DNA of 10,692 nucleotides from DATJPD01 sp036394195. Its GTDB lineage: Bacteria; Pseudomonadota; Alphaproteobacteria; CACIAM-22H2. The stretch is from positions 1 to 10,692 of the forward strand of contig DASWFO010000181.1 in the NCBI GenBank assembly GCA_036394195.1, given 5' to 3'. Below the pieces are notes generated by a model, which had not been told where the DNA came from, searched no databases, and worked only from the letters and a program-made list of their open reading frames with translations. Shown piece after piece: positions 1 through 6,728 of the stretch. Numbering within the stretch: the first letter of the stretch is position 1; each line of letters opens with the position of its first letter. Position numbers and translations under genes: made by a program.

Positions 1-1
1 C

Positions 2-139
2 CGCCTCGACCTGCCGGTGGACGCCGTCATCCCGGGACCGGCGATCCTGGAGCAGCCCGACGCCACGACCTGGGTCGACCCCGACCTCGTGGCGACTGTC
101 GACGGCTTCGGCAACCTCGTGATCAAGCGCCGGCCATGA
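2..139 (+). CDS. Hydantoinase A / oxoprolinase-family protein, C-terminal fragment (5' end outside the window)
   Basis: The open frame from base 2 to the TGA at 137-139 encodes the last 45 residues of a longer protein. It contains GPAILEQPDATTW followed by VDGFGNLVI, which is the usual C-terminal signature of HyuA-type N-methylhydantoinase / acetophenone carboxylase subunits (a 'GPAIIEEPDTTTVV ... VDRFGNLIL' pattern). Family members are about 650-700 residues and couple ATP hydrolysis to opening of a cyclic amide or to carboxylation of a ketone, usually with a HyuB partner. No HyuB is seen downstream, so any partner must lie upstream. The stop overlaps the next start as ATGA (136-139), so this gene is probably co-translated with the cluster. 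The family assignment is good; the substrate cannot be read from this fragment. Confidence 0.85.
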   Translation, partial: RLDLPVDAVIPGPAILEQPDATTWVDPDLVATVDGFGNLVIKRRP

Positions 140-741
140 CCGCGTTTAACTCTGCCACGACTGCGCTGATGCTGATCGATCTCCAGAACGACTTTCTGCA
201 CCCCAAGGGCGCGTATGGCCGGGCGGGGCAGGGGGCGCCGGCGATCGCGGCCCTGCCGGCGCGGCTGAAGCCGGTCGCGGACGCGGTGCGCGCCGCCGGC
301 GGCTGGATCGTGTCGACGCATTTCACGCTCGTGCCCGGAAAAGGCGGCGAGCCGCTGATCTCGCCGCATCTGAAAAAGCTGCGACCCTTCCTCGGCAAGG
401 GCGACTTCGTGCCCGGCGCGTTCGGCCACGACCTGGTCGACGAGCTCAAGCCCGCCGACCTCAGCGTCGACAAGGTCGCGTATTCCGCGTTCTACATGAG
501 CCGGCTCGAATTCGTCCTGCGCAAGGCGGGGATCGAGACCCTGGTCTTCGCCGGCATCGTGACCAACGGCGGCGTTGCGTCGACCTTGCGCGACGCACAT
601 GTGCGCGACTTCACGACCGTCCTGCTGTCCGACGGCTGTGCTGCGTTCAGCGAGCAGGTCCACACGACGACGGTCGCGTCGCTGGCGGCGGTCACGCCGG
701 TGATGACCTGCGCCGAGTTCGCGGCGGCGGTGCAGCGATGA
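136..741 (+). CDS. Isochorismatase-fold (cysteine hydrolase superfamily) protein with Gly at the nucleophile position
   Basis: This 201-residue protein has the usual length and layout of the isochorismatase-like hydrolases. The first strand ALMLIDLQNDF carries the acidic residue D15, SVDKVAYSAF carries K113, and GIVTNGGVASTLRDA (140-154) is the nucleophile-loop motif. In amidase members such as RutB, maleamate amidase and N-carbamoylsarcosine amidase the loop reads TN-x-C-V. Here it reads TN-G-G-V, so G146 (codon GGC at 571-573) replaces the cysteine. C168, in SDGCAAF, lies well outside the loop. True isochorismatases such as PhzD are also known to lack this Cys, so the protein may cleave a vinyl ether or another non-amide bond, or may use a different mechanism. 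The start at 136 overlaps the upstream TGA as ATGA, and its own stop overlaps the next ATG in the same way. The fold call is firm; the reaction is unknown. Confidence 0.9.
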   Translation: MTAFNSATTALMLIDLQNDFLHPKGAYGRAGQGAPAIAALPARLKPVADAVRAAGGWIVSTHFTLVPGKGGEPLISPHLKKLRPFLGKGDFVPGAFGHDLVDELKPADLSVDKVAYSAFYMSRLEFVLRKAGIETLVFAGIVTNGGVASTLRDAHVRDFTTVLLSDGCAAFSEQVHTTTVASLAAVTPVMTCAEFAAAVQR

Positions 742-2168
742 AATCGTTCCCGCCCATGATCCTGCCGGCGGAGGCGCCGTTCAGCGCGTCGGCGCCGGTG
801 CTCGTGATCGGCGCCGGGGCCGCCGGGCTGACCGCGGCGCTGGCGGCGCGGGAAAGCGGCGCCGAGGTGCTGGTGCTCGAGCGCGATGCCATGGCGCAGG
901 GCTCGACCGCGCTGTCGTCGGGCTTCGTTCCCGCCGCCGGCACCAAAGTTCAAAAGCGTCTCGGGATTCCGGACACGCCCGATCTCTTCGTCCGCGACTT
1001 GCAAGCGAAGGCCAAGGGCCTCGCCGAGCCGCCGCTGGTGCAGGCGCTGGCGCACGGCATCGGCCCGACCATCGATTGGCTGACTCTGCGCCATGCGGTG
1101 CCGTTCGAGCTGGTCGACGGATTTCTCTATCCCGGCCATTCGGTGCTGCGCATGCATGCGACGCCGCAGCGCACCGGGGCCGAGCTCATGGCGTATCTGC
1201 GCGCGGCCGCCGAGCGCGCCGGCATCGACGTCGTGACCAACGCGCATGTGCACGGGATTCACGCCGGACCGGACGGCCGCGTGACCGGCGTCAGCATCGA
1301 TCGGCCGGACGGCATCAGCGACAGCCTCGGCTGTGCCGCGCTGGTTCTCGCCTGCAGCGGCTTCGGCGGCAATCCCGACATGGTGCGTCGCTATATTCCC
1401 GAAATGGCTGAGGCCCTGTTCTTCGGCCACTCCGGCAACACCGGCGATGCGGTCGTCTGGGGCACTGCGCTCGGGGCGGGGGTGCGCGACATGGGCGCCT
1501 ATCAGGGGCACGGCTCGGTGGCAGCACCCCACAATATCCTGATCACCTGGGCGCTGATGATGGAAGGCGGCTTCCAGGTCAATGCCGAGGGACAGCGCTT
1601 CTCGAACGAGCATCAGGGTTATTCCGAGCAATCGGTGGCCGTGCTGGCGCAGCCGGGCGGCGTGGCGTGGAACATCTACGATCAGCGGCTGCACGATCTC
1701 GGCCTCGCCTTCGAGGACTATCGGGACGCGGTCGCGGCCGATGCGATCAAGTCGGCGGCGACGATCGAAGGATTGGCGGCCGTGCTTCGGCTGCCGGCGA
1801 CTGCACTGGCGGCGACTCTGGCCGAGACCAGGGCCGCGGCGGCGGGTGGGCAGCGCGACCGCTTCGGCCGCCGGTTCGCCGACAAGCCGGCGCTGGCGCC
1901 GCCGTTTTATGGCGTGCGGGTCACCGGCGCGTTGTTCCACACCCAGGGCGGCCTCATGATCGACGAGCAGGCGCGGGTCCTCCGACCCAGCGGGGAGGCG
2001 CTGCCCAACCTGTTCGCCGCCGGTGGTGCGGCCTGCGGCGTCTCTGGTCCGGCGGTGTGGGGCTATCTGTCGGGCAACGGGCTGCTCGCCGCGGTCGGCT
2101 TCGGGCGGATCGCCGGGCGGTCCGCCGCGGCGGTCGTCGCCCGGCAGTCGCAGGCAGCACCAGCATGA
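738..2168 (+). CDS. FAD-dependent oxidoreductase, fumarate reductase / succinate dehydrogenase flavoprotein type (FAD_binding_2)
   Basis: This 476-residue cytoplasmic flavoprotein has the dinucleotide motif GAGAAG at 25-30 and E48 ending the second strand (VLVLERD), where FAD ribose is held. It then has LACSGFGGN near 204-212, HSGNTGDAVVW near 231-241, and GGFQVNAEGQRF at 277-288. The C-terminal FAD closure runs HTQGGLMIDEQARVL, LFAAGGAACGVSG and SGNGLLAAVGFGRIAG. This order and length fit the fumarate reductase, urocanate reductase, 3-ketosteroid dehydrogenase and tricarballylate dehydrogenase family, which reduces or desaturates a C-C bond next to a carbonyl or carboxylate. There is no signal peptide and no haem or FMN domain, so electrons must come from, or go to, a separate partner. 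The start at 738 overlaps the preceding stop (ATGA) and is preferred over the in-frame ATG at 756. The substrate is not deducible. Confidence 0.9.
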   Translation: MKSFPPMILPAEAPFSASAPVLVIGAGAAGLTAALAARESGAEVLVLERDAMAQGSTALSSGFVPAAGTKVQKRLGIPDTPDLFVRDLQAKAKGLAEPPLVQALAHGIGPTIDWLTLRHAVPFELVDGFLYPGHSVLRMHATPQRTGAELMAYLRAAAERAGIDVVTNAHVHGIHAGPDGRVTGVSIDRPDGISDSLGCAALVLACSGFGGNPDMVRRYIPEMAEALFFGHSGNTGDAVVWGTALGAGVRDMGAYQGHGSVAAPHNILITWALMMEGGFQVNAEGQRFSNEHQGYSEQSVAVLAQPGGVAWNIYDQRLHDLGLAFEDYRDAVAADAIKSAATIEGLAAVLRLPATALAATLAETRAAAAGGQRDRFGRRFADKPALAPPFYGVRVTGALFHTQGGLMIDEQARVLRPSGEALPNLFAAGGAACGVSGPAVWGYLSGNGLLAAVGFGRIAGRSAAAVVARQSQAAPA

Positions 2169-2908
2169 GCCTCTACGGTCCCATCCGCGGCGTCATGGTG
2201 CCGCAGGCGAACACCACGGTCGAGGCCGAGATGCGCGTGCTTCTGACCGGCACGCTGCTCGCGGCACGGCTGCGCAGCCGCTCCCAGGATTCGCGCACGC
2301 GCCTGGTCGAGTATCTCGACCGCATCGAGGAGTTCCTGCTCGATTTCGACATCGCGCCGCTGCAGGCCGTCGGCTTTGCCTGCACCGGCAGCAGCTATTT
2401 CATCGGTGCGGCGAGCGAGGACGCGCTGTTCGACCGGCTGTCGGCGGCGCGCGGCACGCCGGTGCTGTCGGCCGCGCGCTCGCTACGCCAGGCGCTTACG
2501 GCGCTGGGGGCGCGGCGCATCGGGCTGATCTCGCCGTATCCGGACTGGCTGCACGAGACGGCCACGGCCTATTGGCGCGACGCCGGCTTCGTGCCGGTGC
2601 GCTCGACGTCGCTCGCCGGCGACATGGGCGACACGCGGGCGATCTACAGCCTGCCGGCGCCGCAGGCCGATGTCCTGATCGGCATCGCCCGCGATCTCGA
2701 CGCGATCGTCATCTCCGGGACCGGCCTGCCGAGCCTGCCGACCATCGCCGCGGCGGATGGGCTGGGCATCCCGGTGCTGTCGTCCAATCTCTCGCTGGCG
2801 TGGGCGATGACCGGCAGCTCGCCGGCGGTGCTGCGCGACCTGCTGGCGCCGGCGGCGCCATGGCGCGGCCGCCTTGCCCAGGCGCTGAAGGACGCGACGC
2901 ATGGCTGA
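2165..2908 (+). CDS. Arylmalonate decarboxylase / maleate isomerase-like protein (Asp/Glu racemase superfamily) with a single cysteine
   Basis: This 247-residue protein has the two-lobed pattern of the Asp/Glu/hydantoin racemase superfamily. MVPQANTTVE (11-20) is the N-terminal substrate loop, GFACTGSSYFIG (70-81) is the first active-site loop, ISPYPDW (122-128) carries the conserved Tyr Y125, and ISGTGLPSLPTI (183-194) followed by PVLSSN is the second active-site loop. Racemases and maleate isomerases use one Cys in each loop; arylmalonate decarboxylase keeps only the second. Here only the first is present (C73, the only Cys in the protein), and the second position is G185 (codon GGG at 2717-2719). 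Likely reactions are decarboxylation of a malonate-type acid or cis-trans isomerisation of an unsaturated acid. The ATG at 2165 overlaps the upstream stop as ATGA. An open frame continues upstream to 1667 but lies inside the flavoprotein gene, so I reject the longer form. Confidence 0.88.
   Translation: MSLYGPIRGVMVPQANTTVEAEMRVLLTGTLLAARLRSRSQDSRTRLVEYLDRIEEFLLDFDIAPLQAVGFACTGSSYFIGAASEDALFDRLSAARGTPVLSAARSLRQALTALGARRIGLISPYPDWLHETATAYWRDAGFVPVRSTSLAGDMGDTRAIYSLPAPQADVLIGIARDLDAIVISGTGLPSLPTIAAADGLGIPVLSSNLSLAWAMTGSSPAVLRDLLAPAAPWRGRLAQALKDATHG
2887..2892 (+). promoter_or_regulatory. Shine-Dalgarno site for the ABC ATPase gene
   Basis: GAAGGA lies 8 bases before the ATG at 2901, inside the end of the upstream gene. 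It supports 2901 as the start, giving an 8-base overlap instead of the 4-base ATGA used at neighbouring junctions. Confidence 0.6.
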
Positions 2909-3713
2909 CGACAGCCCGATCGCGTCCCCCGCCACGCCGGGCATTCGTCTCCGCGACACCGCCAAGAGCTACGGCGACACGGGGAGCACGGTGGCGGCGC
3001 TGGCGCCGACGTCGCTCGACGTCCGCCAGGGCGAGCTTCTGGTCCTGCTCGGGCCGTCGGGCTGCGGCAAGACGACCCTGCTGCGGATGATCGGCGGCCT
3101 GATCGCGCCCAGCGCAGGCAGGATCGAGATCCGGGGTCACCCGCTGTGGACCAAGCGCGGCCGCAACCAGGAGGCGGTGCGCGAGCTCGGCATCGTGTTC
3201 CAGGAGCCGAACCTGTTCCCGTGGCTGACCGTCGAGGCGAACGTGGCGCTGCCGCTCGAGATCCAGGGCGTGTCTCGCGCCGCCCGGCTCGCCCGGGCGC
3301 GCGAGTTGCTGCGGCTGGTCGGCCTCGCTGGCTTCGAGGCCCGCCGGCCGCGCGAGCTGTCGGGCGGCATGCGCCAGCGCGCGGCGATTGCCCGGGCGCT
3401 GGCCGGCAACCCGCACATCCTGCTGCTCGACGAGCCGTTCGGAGCACTCGACGCGCTGACCCGCGAGCAGATGAACATCGAGCTGCAGCGCATCTGGATG
3501 GCGACCCGGCAGACCGTCGTTCTGGTCACGCACTCGATCACCGAGGCGGTATTCCTCGCCGACCGGGTCGTCCTGCTGTCGCCGCGGCCCGGCCGCATAG
3601 ACAACATCATCGACGTCGGGTTCGGCCGCCCGCGGACGGCGGAGCTGGAGGCCAGCGCCGAATTCCAGTCGATCGTGCTGCGGCTGCGCCAGCGCCTGGG
3701 AGCCGTGGCATGA
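2901..3713 (+). CDS. ABC transporter ATP-binding protein, NitT/TauT/SsuB type
   Basis: This 270-residue cytoplasmic ATPase energises uptake through the permease encoded next. All hallmarks are intact: an aromatic A-loop residue (Y24), Walker A GPSGCGKT at 51-58, Q-loop Q101 in FQEPNLFPWLTV, signature LSGGMRQR at 153-160, Walker B ILLLDE at 173-178 followed by the D-loop GALD, and the switch His H211 in VTHSITEAV. The FQEPNLFPWLTV and LLSPRPGRI stretches are typical of the nitrate/sulfonate/taurine/pyrimidine-precursor group. The length is normal for that group. The gene overlaps the AMDase-like gene by 8 bases and the permease by 4, so it sits within the catabolic transcript. Substrate specificity comes from the receptor and cannot be read here. 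Confidence 0.96.
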   Translation: MADDSPIASPATPGIRLRDTAKSYGDTGSTVAALAPTSLDVRQGELLVLLGPSGCGKTTLLRMIGGLIAPSAGRIEIRGHPLWTKRGRNQEAVRELGIVFQEPNLFPWLTVEANVALPLEIQGVSRAARLARARELLRLVGLAGFEARRPRELSGGMRQRAAIARALAGNPHILLLDEPFGALDALTREQMNIELQRIWMATRQTVVLVTHSITEAVFLADRVVLLSPRPGRIDNIIDVGFGRPRTAELEASAEFQSIVLRLRQRLGAVA

Positions 3714-4510
3714 CGCCGGGACAGAGTGCCCGCGCGAACCGGCTGCCGTGGATCACCACGCCGCTGCTGATCCTGGCGCTGCTGCTTGCCTGGCAGGCCT
3801 ATGTGCGCCTCTCTGGCATCAGCGGCTTCGTCCTGCCCACCCCGGCCGAGGTCTGGGATGCGTATCGGGACGAGCTCGGCAAGCTCACCCTCTGGCGGCA
3901 CACGGCGGCGACGCTTTATGAGACCGTCGCCGGCTTTGTCTGGGCCACCGTCGTCGGTCTTGGCCTTGGCGTCGTGATCGGCCGCTGGCGCTGGCTGGAG
4001 ACGACGCTGAACCCGTTCATCGTCGCGACGCAGGTCGTGCCGAAGGTGGCATTGGTGCCGCTGTTCGTGGTGTGGTTCGGCTTCGGGCCGGTCTCGAAAG
4101 TCTTGCTCGCCGCGACCCTCGCGTTCTTTCCGATCCTCACCAACACCGTGCTCGGCGTGAAGTCGGTCGATCTCGGCCACCGCGACGTCATGGTGGCGCT
4201 GAATGCCTCGCGCTGGAAAGTCTTCACGCGGCTGGAATTGCCGAGCGCGTTGCCTTACCTGCTGACCGGCATGGAGGTCGGCGTCGTACTGGCCATCATC
4301 GGCGCCGTGGTCGGGGAATATCTCGGCGGCAACAGCGGGCTCGGCTATCTTCTCATCGCCAAGATGAACGCCTATGAGACGGACGCGCTGTTCGCGGTCA
4401 TCATCCATCTGACCCTGATCGGTTTCGCGTTCTACTGGCTCATGGGCTCGCTGCGGCGGCTGTTGATCCCGTGGCACGAATCCGTGCTCATCGACCGGAC
4501 CCGGCCATGA
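3710..4510 (+). CDS. ABC transporter permease, NitT/TauT/SsuC type (BPD_transp_1)
   Basis: This 266-residue inner-membrane protein has about six hydrophobic segments (roughly 13-32, 70-91, 104-123, 129-149, 186-205 and 235-256). After the first come VLPTPAEVWDAY, characteristic of SsuC/TauC/NrtB permeases, and TQVVPKVALVPLFVVWFG. The cytoplasmic coupling helix that docks on the ATPase is recognisable at ALNASRWKVFTRLELPSALP (about 163-182), with the conserved LPSALP, though the consensus EAA-G is degenerate. VVGEYLGGNSGLGYLL is the expected conserved stretch after TM5. The start at 3710 overlaps the ATPase stop (ATGA) and has TGGGAG 7 bases upstream. The stop overlaps the monooxygenase ATG. 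Together with the ATPase and the receptor at 5710 this makes a complete importer. Confidence 0.95.
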   Translation: MTPGQSARANRLPWITTPLLILALLLAWQAYVRLSGISGFVLPTPAEVWDAYRDELGKLTLWRHTAATLYETVAGFVWATVVGLGLGVVIGRWRWLETTLNPFIVATQVVPKVALVPLFVVWFGFGPVSKVLLAATLAFFPILTNTVLGVKSVDLGHRDVMVALNASRWKVFTRLELPSALPYLLTGMEVGVVLAIIGAVVGEYLGGNSGLGYLLIAKMNAYETDALFAVIIHLTLIGFAFYWLMGSLRRLLIPWHESVLIDRTRP

Positions 4511-5700
4511 GCGACGCCGAGGTGCTGATCGCCGGCGCCGGGCCCGTGGGGCTGACCGCGGCCCTGGTGCTGGGGAGCCGGGGTGTGCGCGTCATCCTGT
4601 GCGAAGCGGCGGCCAGCCTGTCAAACGAGCTTCGCGCCTCGACGTTCCACCCGCCGACGCTCGACATGCTGGCGGCTTATGGTGTGACCGATGCGATGCT
4701 GGCGCAAGGCCTGATCTGTCCGCACTGGCAGGTCCGCATGCACCCATCCGGGGAGCGCGCGGTGTTCGATCTCACCGTACTCGCCGAGGAGACGGCGCAT
4801 CCGTACCGCCTTCAGTGCGAGCAGTCCAAGCTGGCCGCCATTCTGCTCGACAAAGTCGGCGGCCTGCCGACGGTCGAGGTGCGGTTCGGCGCCCGCATCG
4901 TCGACGTCGCGCAGACGGACGATGGCGCCAGCTTCGTGGTCGAGGAGGGCCAGGGCCGCCGGACGCTCACCGGCCGGTATGGGATCGGCGCCGATGGGGC
5001 CCGCAGCGCCGTGCGCGAGGCGTCAAGCATCGGCTTCAGCGGCGACGTCTATCCCGAGACGACGATCCTCGCCACCACGACGTTCCCGTTCGAGACGCGG
5101 CTCGATGGCATCTCGAACGTCTCCTATTGCTGGAAGGCCGACGGCACGTTCAGCCTGCTGCGGCTGCCCGGCGTGTGGCGCACCAGCCTTTACGCGCGCG
5201 ACGGCAAGACGCTCGAGGAAACCCTCAGCGACGACGGCATCCAGGACCTGATGCACGACATCGTGCCACTGCCGGGCCCGTTCGAGGTGCTGGAGACGCG
5301 GCCCTACCGGATCCACCAACGCCTCGCCGAGACGTATCGGCGCGGGCGGGTCTTCCTCGCCGGCGATGCGGCGCATCTCAACAGCCCGTCGGGCGGCATG
5401 GGCATGAACGGCGGCATCCATGACGCGTTCAACCTGGCTGAGACGCTCATGGCCGCCCTCGGCGGCGCCGACGACCGCAGCCTCGACCGGTATGAGCGGC
5501 AGCGGCGCCCGATCGCCCAGGACGCGATCATCGCGCAAGCGCATCAGAACCGCACCCGCATGCAGGAGCGCGACCCGGAGCGCCGCCGCGCCCTGCTGGC
5601 CGAGTTGCAGGCGACCGCCCGCGATCCGGCCAGGCTGAAGACGTATCTGCTGCGCACCTCGATGATCGACGGCCTGCGCCGCGCCGCCGCCATTCAATAG
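4507..5700 (+). CDS. FAD-dependent monooxygenase, PHBH / phenol hydroxylase class (FAD_binding_3)
   Basis: This 397-residue flavoprotein hydroxylase has the three family fingerprints. GAGPVG at 10-15, with E33 ending the second strand, binds the ADP part of FAD. GADGARSAVR at 161-170 is the DG motif that contacts FAD and NAD(P)H. GRVFLAGDAAHLNSP, with D287 of the GD motif, is followed by GGMGMNGGIHDAFNL. R43 in RASTFHP is the usual Arg near the flavin. Such enzymes hydroxylate aromatic or heteroaromatic rings, or act as Baeyer-Villiger-like oxidants, using NAD(P)H and O2. The size matches the short single-component group (PHBH, salicylate and 6-hydroxynicotinate hydroxylases); there is no C-terminal thioredoxin-like domain. 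I chose the ATG at 4507, which overlaps the permease stop as ATGA, over an in-frame ATG at 4471 that would add 12 residues inside the permease gene. Its position between the permease and its receptor suggests it oxidises the imported compound. The substrate is unknown. Confidence 0.93.
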   Translation: MSDAEVLIAGAGPVGLTAALVLGSRGVRVILCEAAASLSNELRASTFHPPTLDMLAAYGVTDAMLAQGLICPHWQVRMHPSGERAVFDLTVLAEETAHPYRLQCEQSKLAAILLDKVGGLPTVEVRFGARIVDVAQTDDGASFVVEEGQGRRTLTGRYGIGADGARSAVREASSIGFSGDVYPETTILATTTFPFETRLDGISNVSYCWKADGTFSLLRLPGVWRTSLYARDGKTLEETLSDDGIQDLMHDIVPLPGPFEVLETRPYRIHQRLAETYRRGRVFLAGDAAHLNSPSGGMGMNGGIHDAFNLAETLMAALGGADDRSLDRYERQRRPIAQDAIIAQAHQNRTRMQERDPERRRALLAELQATARDPARLKTYLLRTSMIDGLRRAAAIQ

Positions 5701-5706
5701 GAGAGG
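5699..5706 (+). promoter_or_regulatory. Shine-Dalgarno site for the ABC receptor gene
   Basis: AGGAGAGG overlaps the TAG stop of the monooxygenase gene and ends 3 bases before the ATG at 5710; its AGGAG core is 6 bases away. It is clearly stronger than the signals at the ATGA junctions upstream, consistent with higher synthesis of a periplasmic receptor. Confidence 0.7.
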
Positions 5707-5709
5707 CTC

Positions 5710-6726
5710 ATGTCCAGTTTTGTAAGCCGGCGTGATGTGGTGAAGGGCGTTGCCGCGACGGCCATGCTCGCCGCCCCGGCCCTCGCACGGGCCCAGACCC
5801 TGGAGCCGGTCACCGTGATGACGCCGTTCGGCTTCATTGGCGATTTCATCGACGTGATGAACGCGTATTCCGGCGGCCATTTTCGCCGCCACGGCCTGGA
5901 CGCGAAGGTCCAGGGCGGGCGCGGCACCGCGCAGGCCGTCCAGCAGCTTGCCGCCGGCACCGTGCAATATATCCGCTCGGCGTCGATCGACATGATGCGC
6001 GCCGTCGGCTCGCCGCAGGCGCTGCCGCTGGTGGCGATCTCCACTTTGTACCAGGCCTCGACGTTCCGGGTGATCAGCCCGGCGGAGAAACCGATCGGCG
6101 GCGCCGAGGAGCTCAAAGGCAAGACCGTCGGCGTGGTCTCGGTCGGCGGTTCGACCGAGATCCTGCTCGATCTGATGCTGCGCAAGGTCGGGCTCAGCCG
6201 CGACGACGTGCCGCGCGAGGTGACCGGCAACAGTCCCGGCGCCCTGCAGCTGGCGCGGCAGGGACGGGTCGATTGCTTCATCGCGTCGGCCGAGGTCGTC
6301 GCGGCGCTGGAGCGTGCGCACGAGAAGGTCGAAAGCTGGAGCACCGACAAATACGTGCCGATGCCCGGCCAGTGCTACGTGACCACGCGCGAGGAGACGG
6401 CGCAGCATCCGGACCGCGTCGTGCGCTTCCTGCGCGCGATGCGGGACTCCGTGAACGAGCTGCTGACGCAGCCGGCCCGGCCGATTTTCGAGCGTGCGGC
6501 GAACGACTTCGAGATCGCGGGCATCCGAAATCTGGACGTGCTCGCGGGCGTCGTCGAGGAGGCGCATCCGCTCTGGCTGGCCCAGGGGCGGGAGAACCTG
6601 CTGCGCAACGTGCCGGCGCTGTGGGACGCCGGCGCCAAGGCGCTCACCGAGGCCGGTCTGGCGCGCCTGCCGAACCCGCACGAGCTCTACACCAACATTT
6701 TCATCGATCAGGCACTGAAGGGTTGA
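5710..6726 (+). CDS. ABC transporter substrate-binding protein, NMT1/THI5/SsuA-like, Tat-exported
   Basis: This 338-residue periplasmic receptor opens with a twin-arginine leader: SRRDVVK at 6-12, an Ala-rich hydrophobic stretch, and a probable signal peptidase site ALARA|QT after residue 28. The mature part has the pattern of the NitT/TauT receptor family. An early strand (VTVMTPFGF) and YSGGHFRRHGLDAKV ('x-x-G-x-F-x-x-x-G-L-D') are followed by QAVQQLAAGTVQYI, LKGKTVGVVSVGGSTE at the domain hinge, and GALQLARQGRVDCFIAS. It is the natural partner of the ATPase and permease at 2901-4510, although the monooxygenase gene lies between them. Export by Tat implies folding before secretion; this is common for this family and is not proof of a cofactor. 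The ligand cannot be assigned. Confidence 0.92.
   Translation: MSSFVSRRDVVKGVAATAMLAAPALARAQTLEPVTVMTPFGFIGDFIDVMNAYSGGHFRRHGLDAKVQGGRGTAQAVQQLAAGTVQYIRSASIDMMRAVGSPQALPLVAISTLYQASTFRVISPAEKPIGGAEELKGKTVGVVSVGGSTEILLDLMLRKVGLSRDDVPREVTGNSPGALQLARQGRVDCFIASAEVVAALERAHEKVESWSTDKYVPMPGQCYVTTREETAQHPDRVVRFLRAMRDSVNELLTQPARPIFERAANDFEIAGIRNLDVLAGVVEEAHPLWLAQGRENLLRNVPALWDAGAKALTEAGLARLPNPHELYTNIFIDQALKG
6717..6722 (+). promoter_or_regulatory. Shine-Dalgarno site for the first TTT receptor gene
   Basis: GAAGGG lies within the last codons of the upstream gene, 6 bases before the ATG at 6729. It supports 6729 as the start even though the frame is open far upstream inside the preceding gene. Confidence 0.55.
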
Positions 6727-6728
6727 TC

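Noticed and set aside
492..1940. Long minus-strand frame of 482 codons
   Set aside because: It is antisense to two genes with clear catalytic motifs, is Arg/His/Gln-rich with no domain pattern, and is the expected shadow of high-GC coding sequence.
1667..2164. Upstream extension of the AMDase-like frame (total 413 codons)
   Set aside because: The extension is Gly/Arg-rich and overlaps the flavoprotein, whose C-terminal FAD motifs are encoded here in another frame. The family length and the ATGA junction favour 2165.
136..2908. Naming the hydrolase and isomerase-like genes nicF and nicE (nicotinate pathway)
   Set aside because: Both lack a Cys required by those enzymes, and no NicX-type ring-cleaving dioxygenase is in view. 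The resemblance is at the fold level only.
3137..4477. Minus-strand frame of 446 codons opposite the ABC genes
   Set aside because: Its composition (many Asp, Arg, His and Gln) and lack of motifs mark it as a shadow of the ATPase and permease.
5023..6681. Minus-strand frame of 552 codons, the longest open frame in the window
   Set aside because: It crosses the junction of two well-supported + strand genes, has no recognisable motif, and follows from GC-rich third positions.
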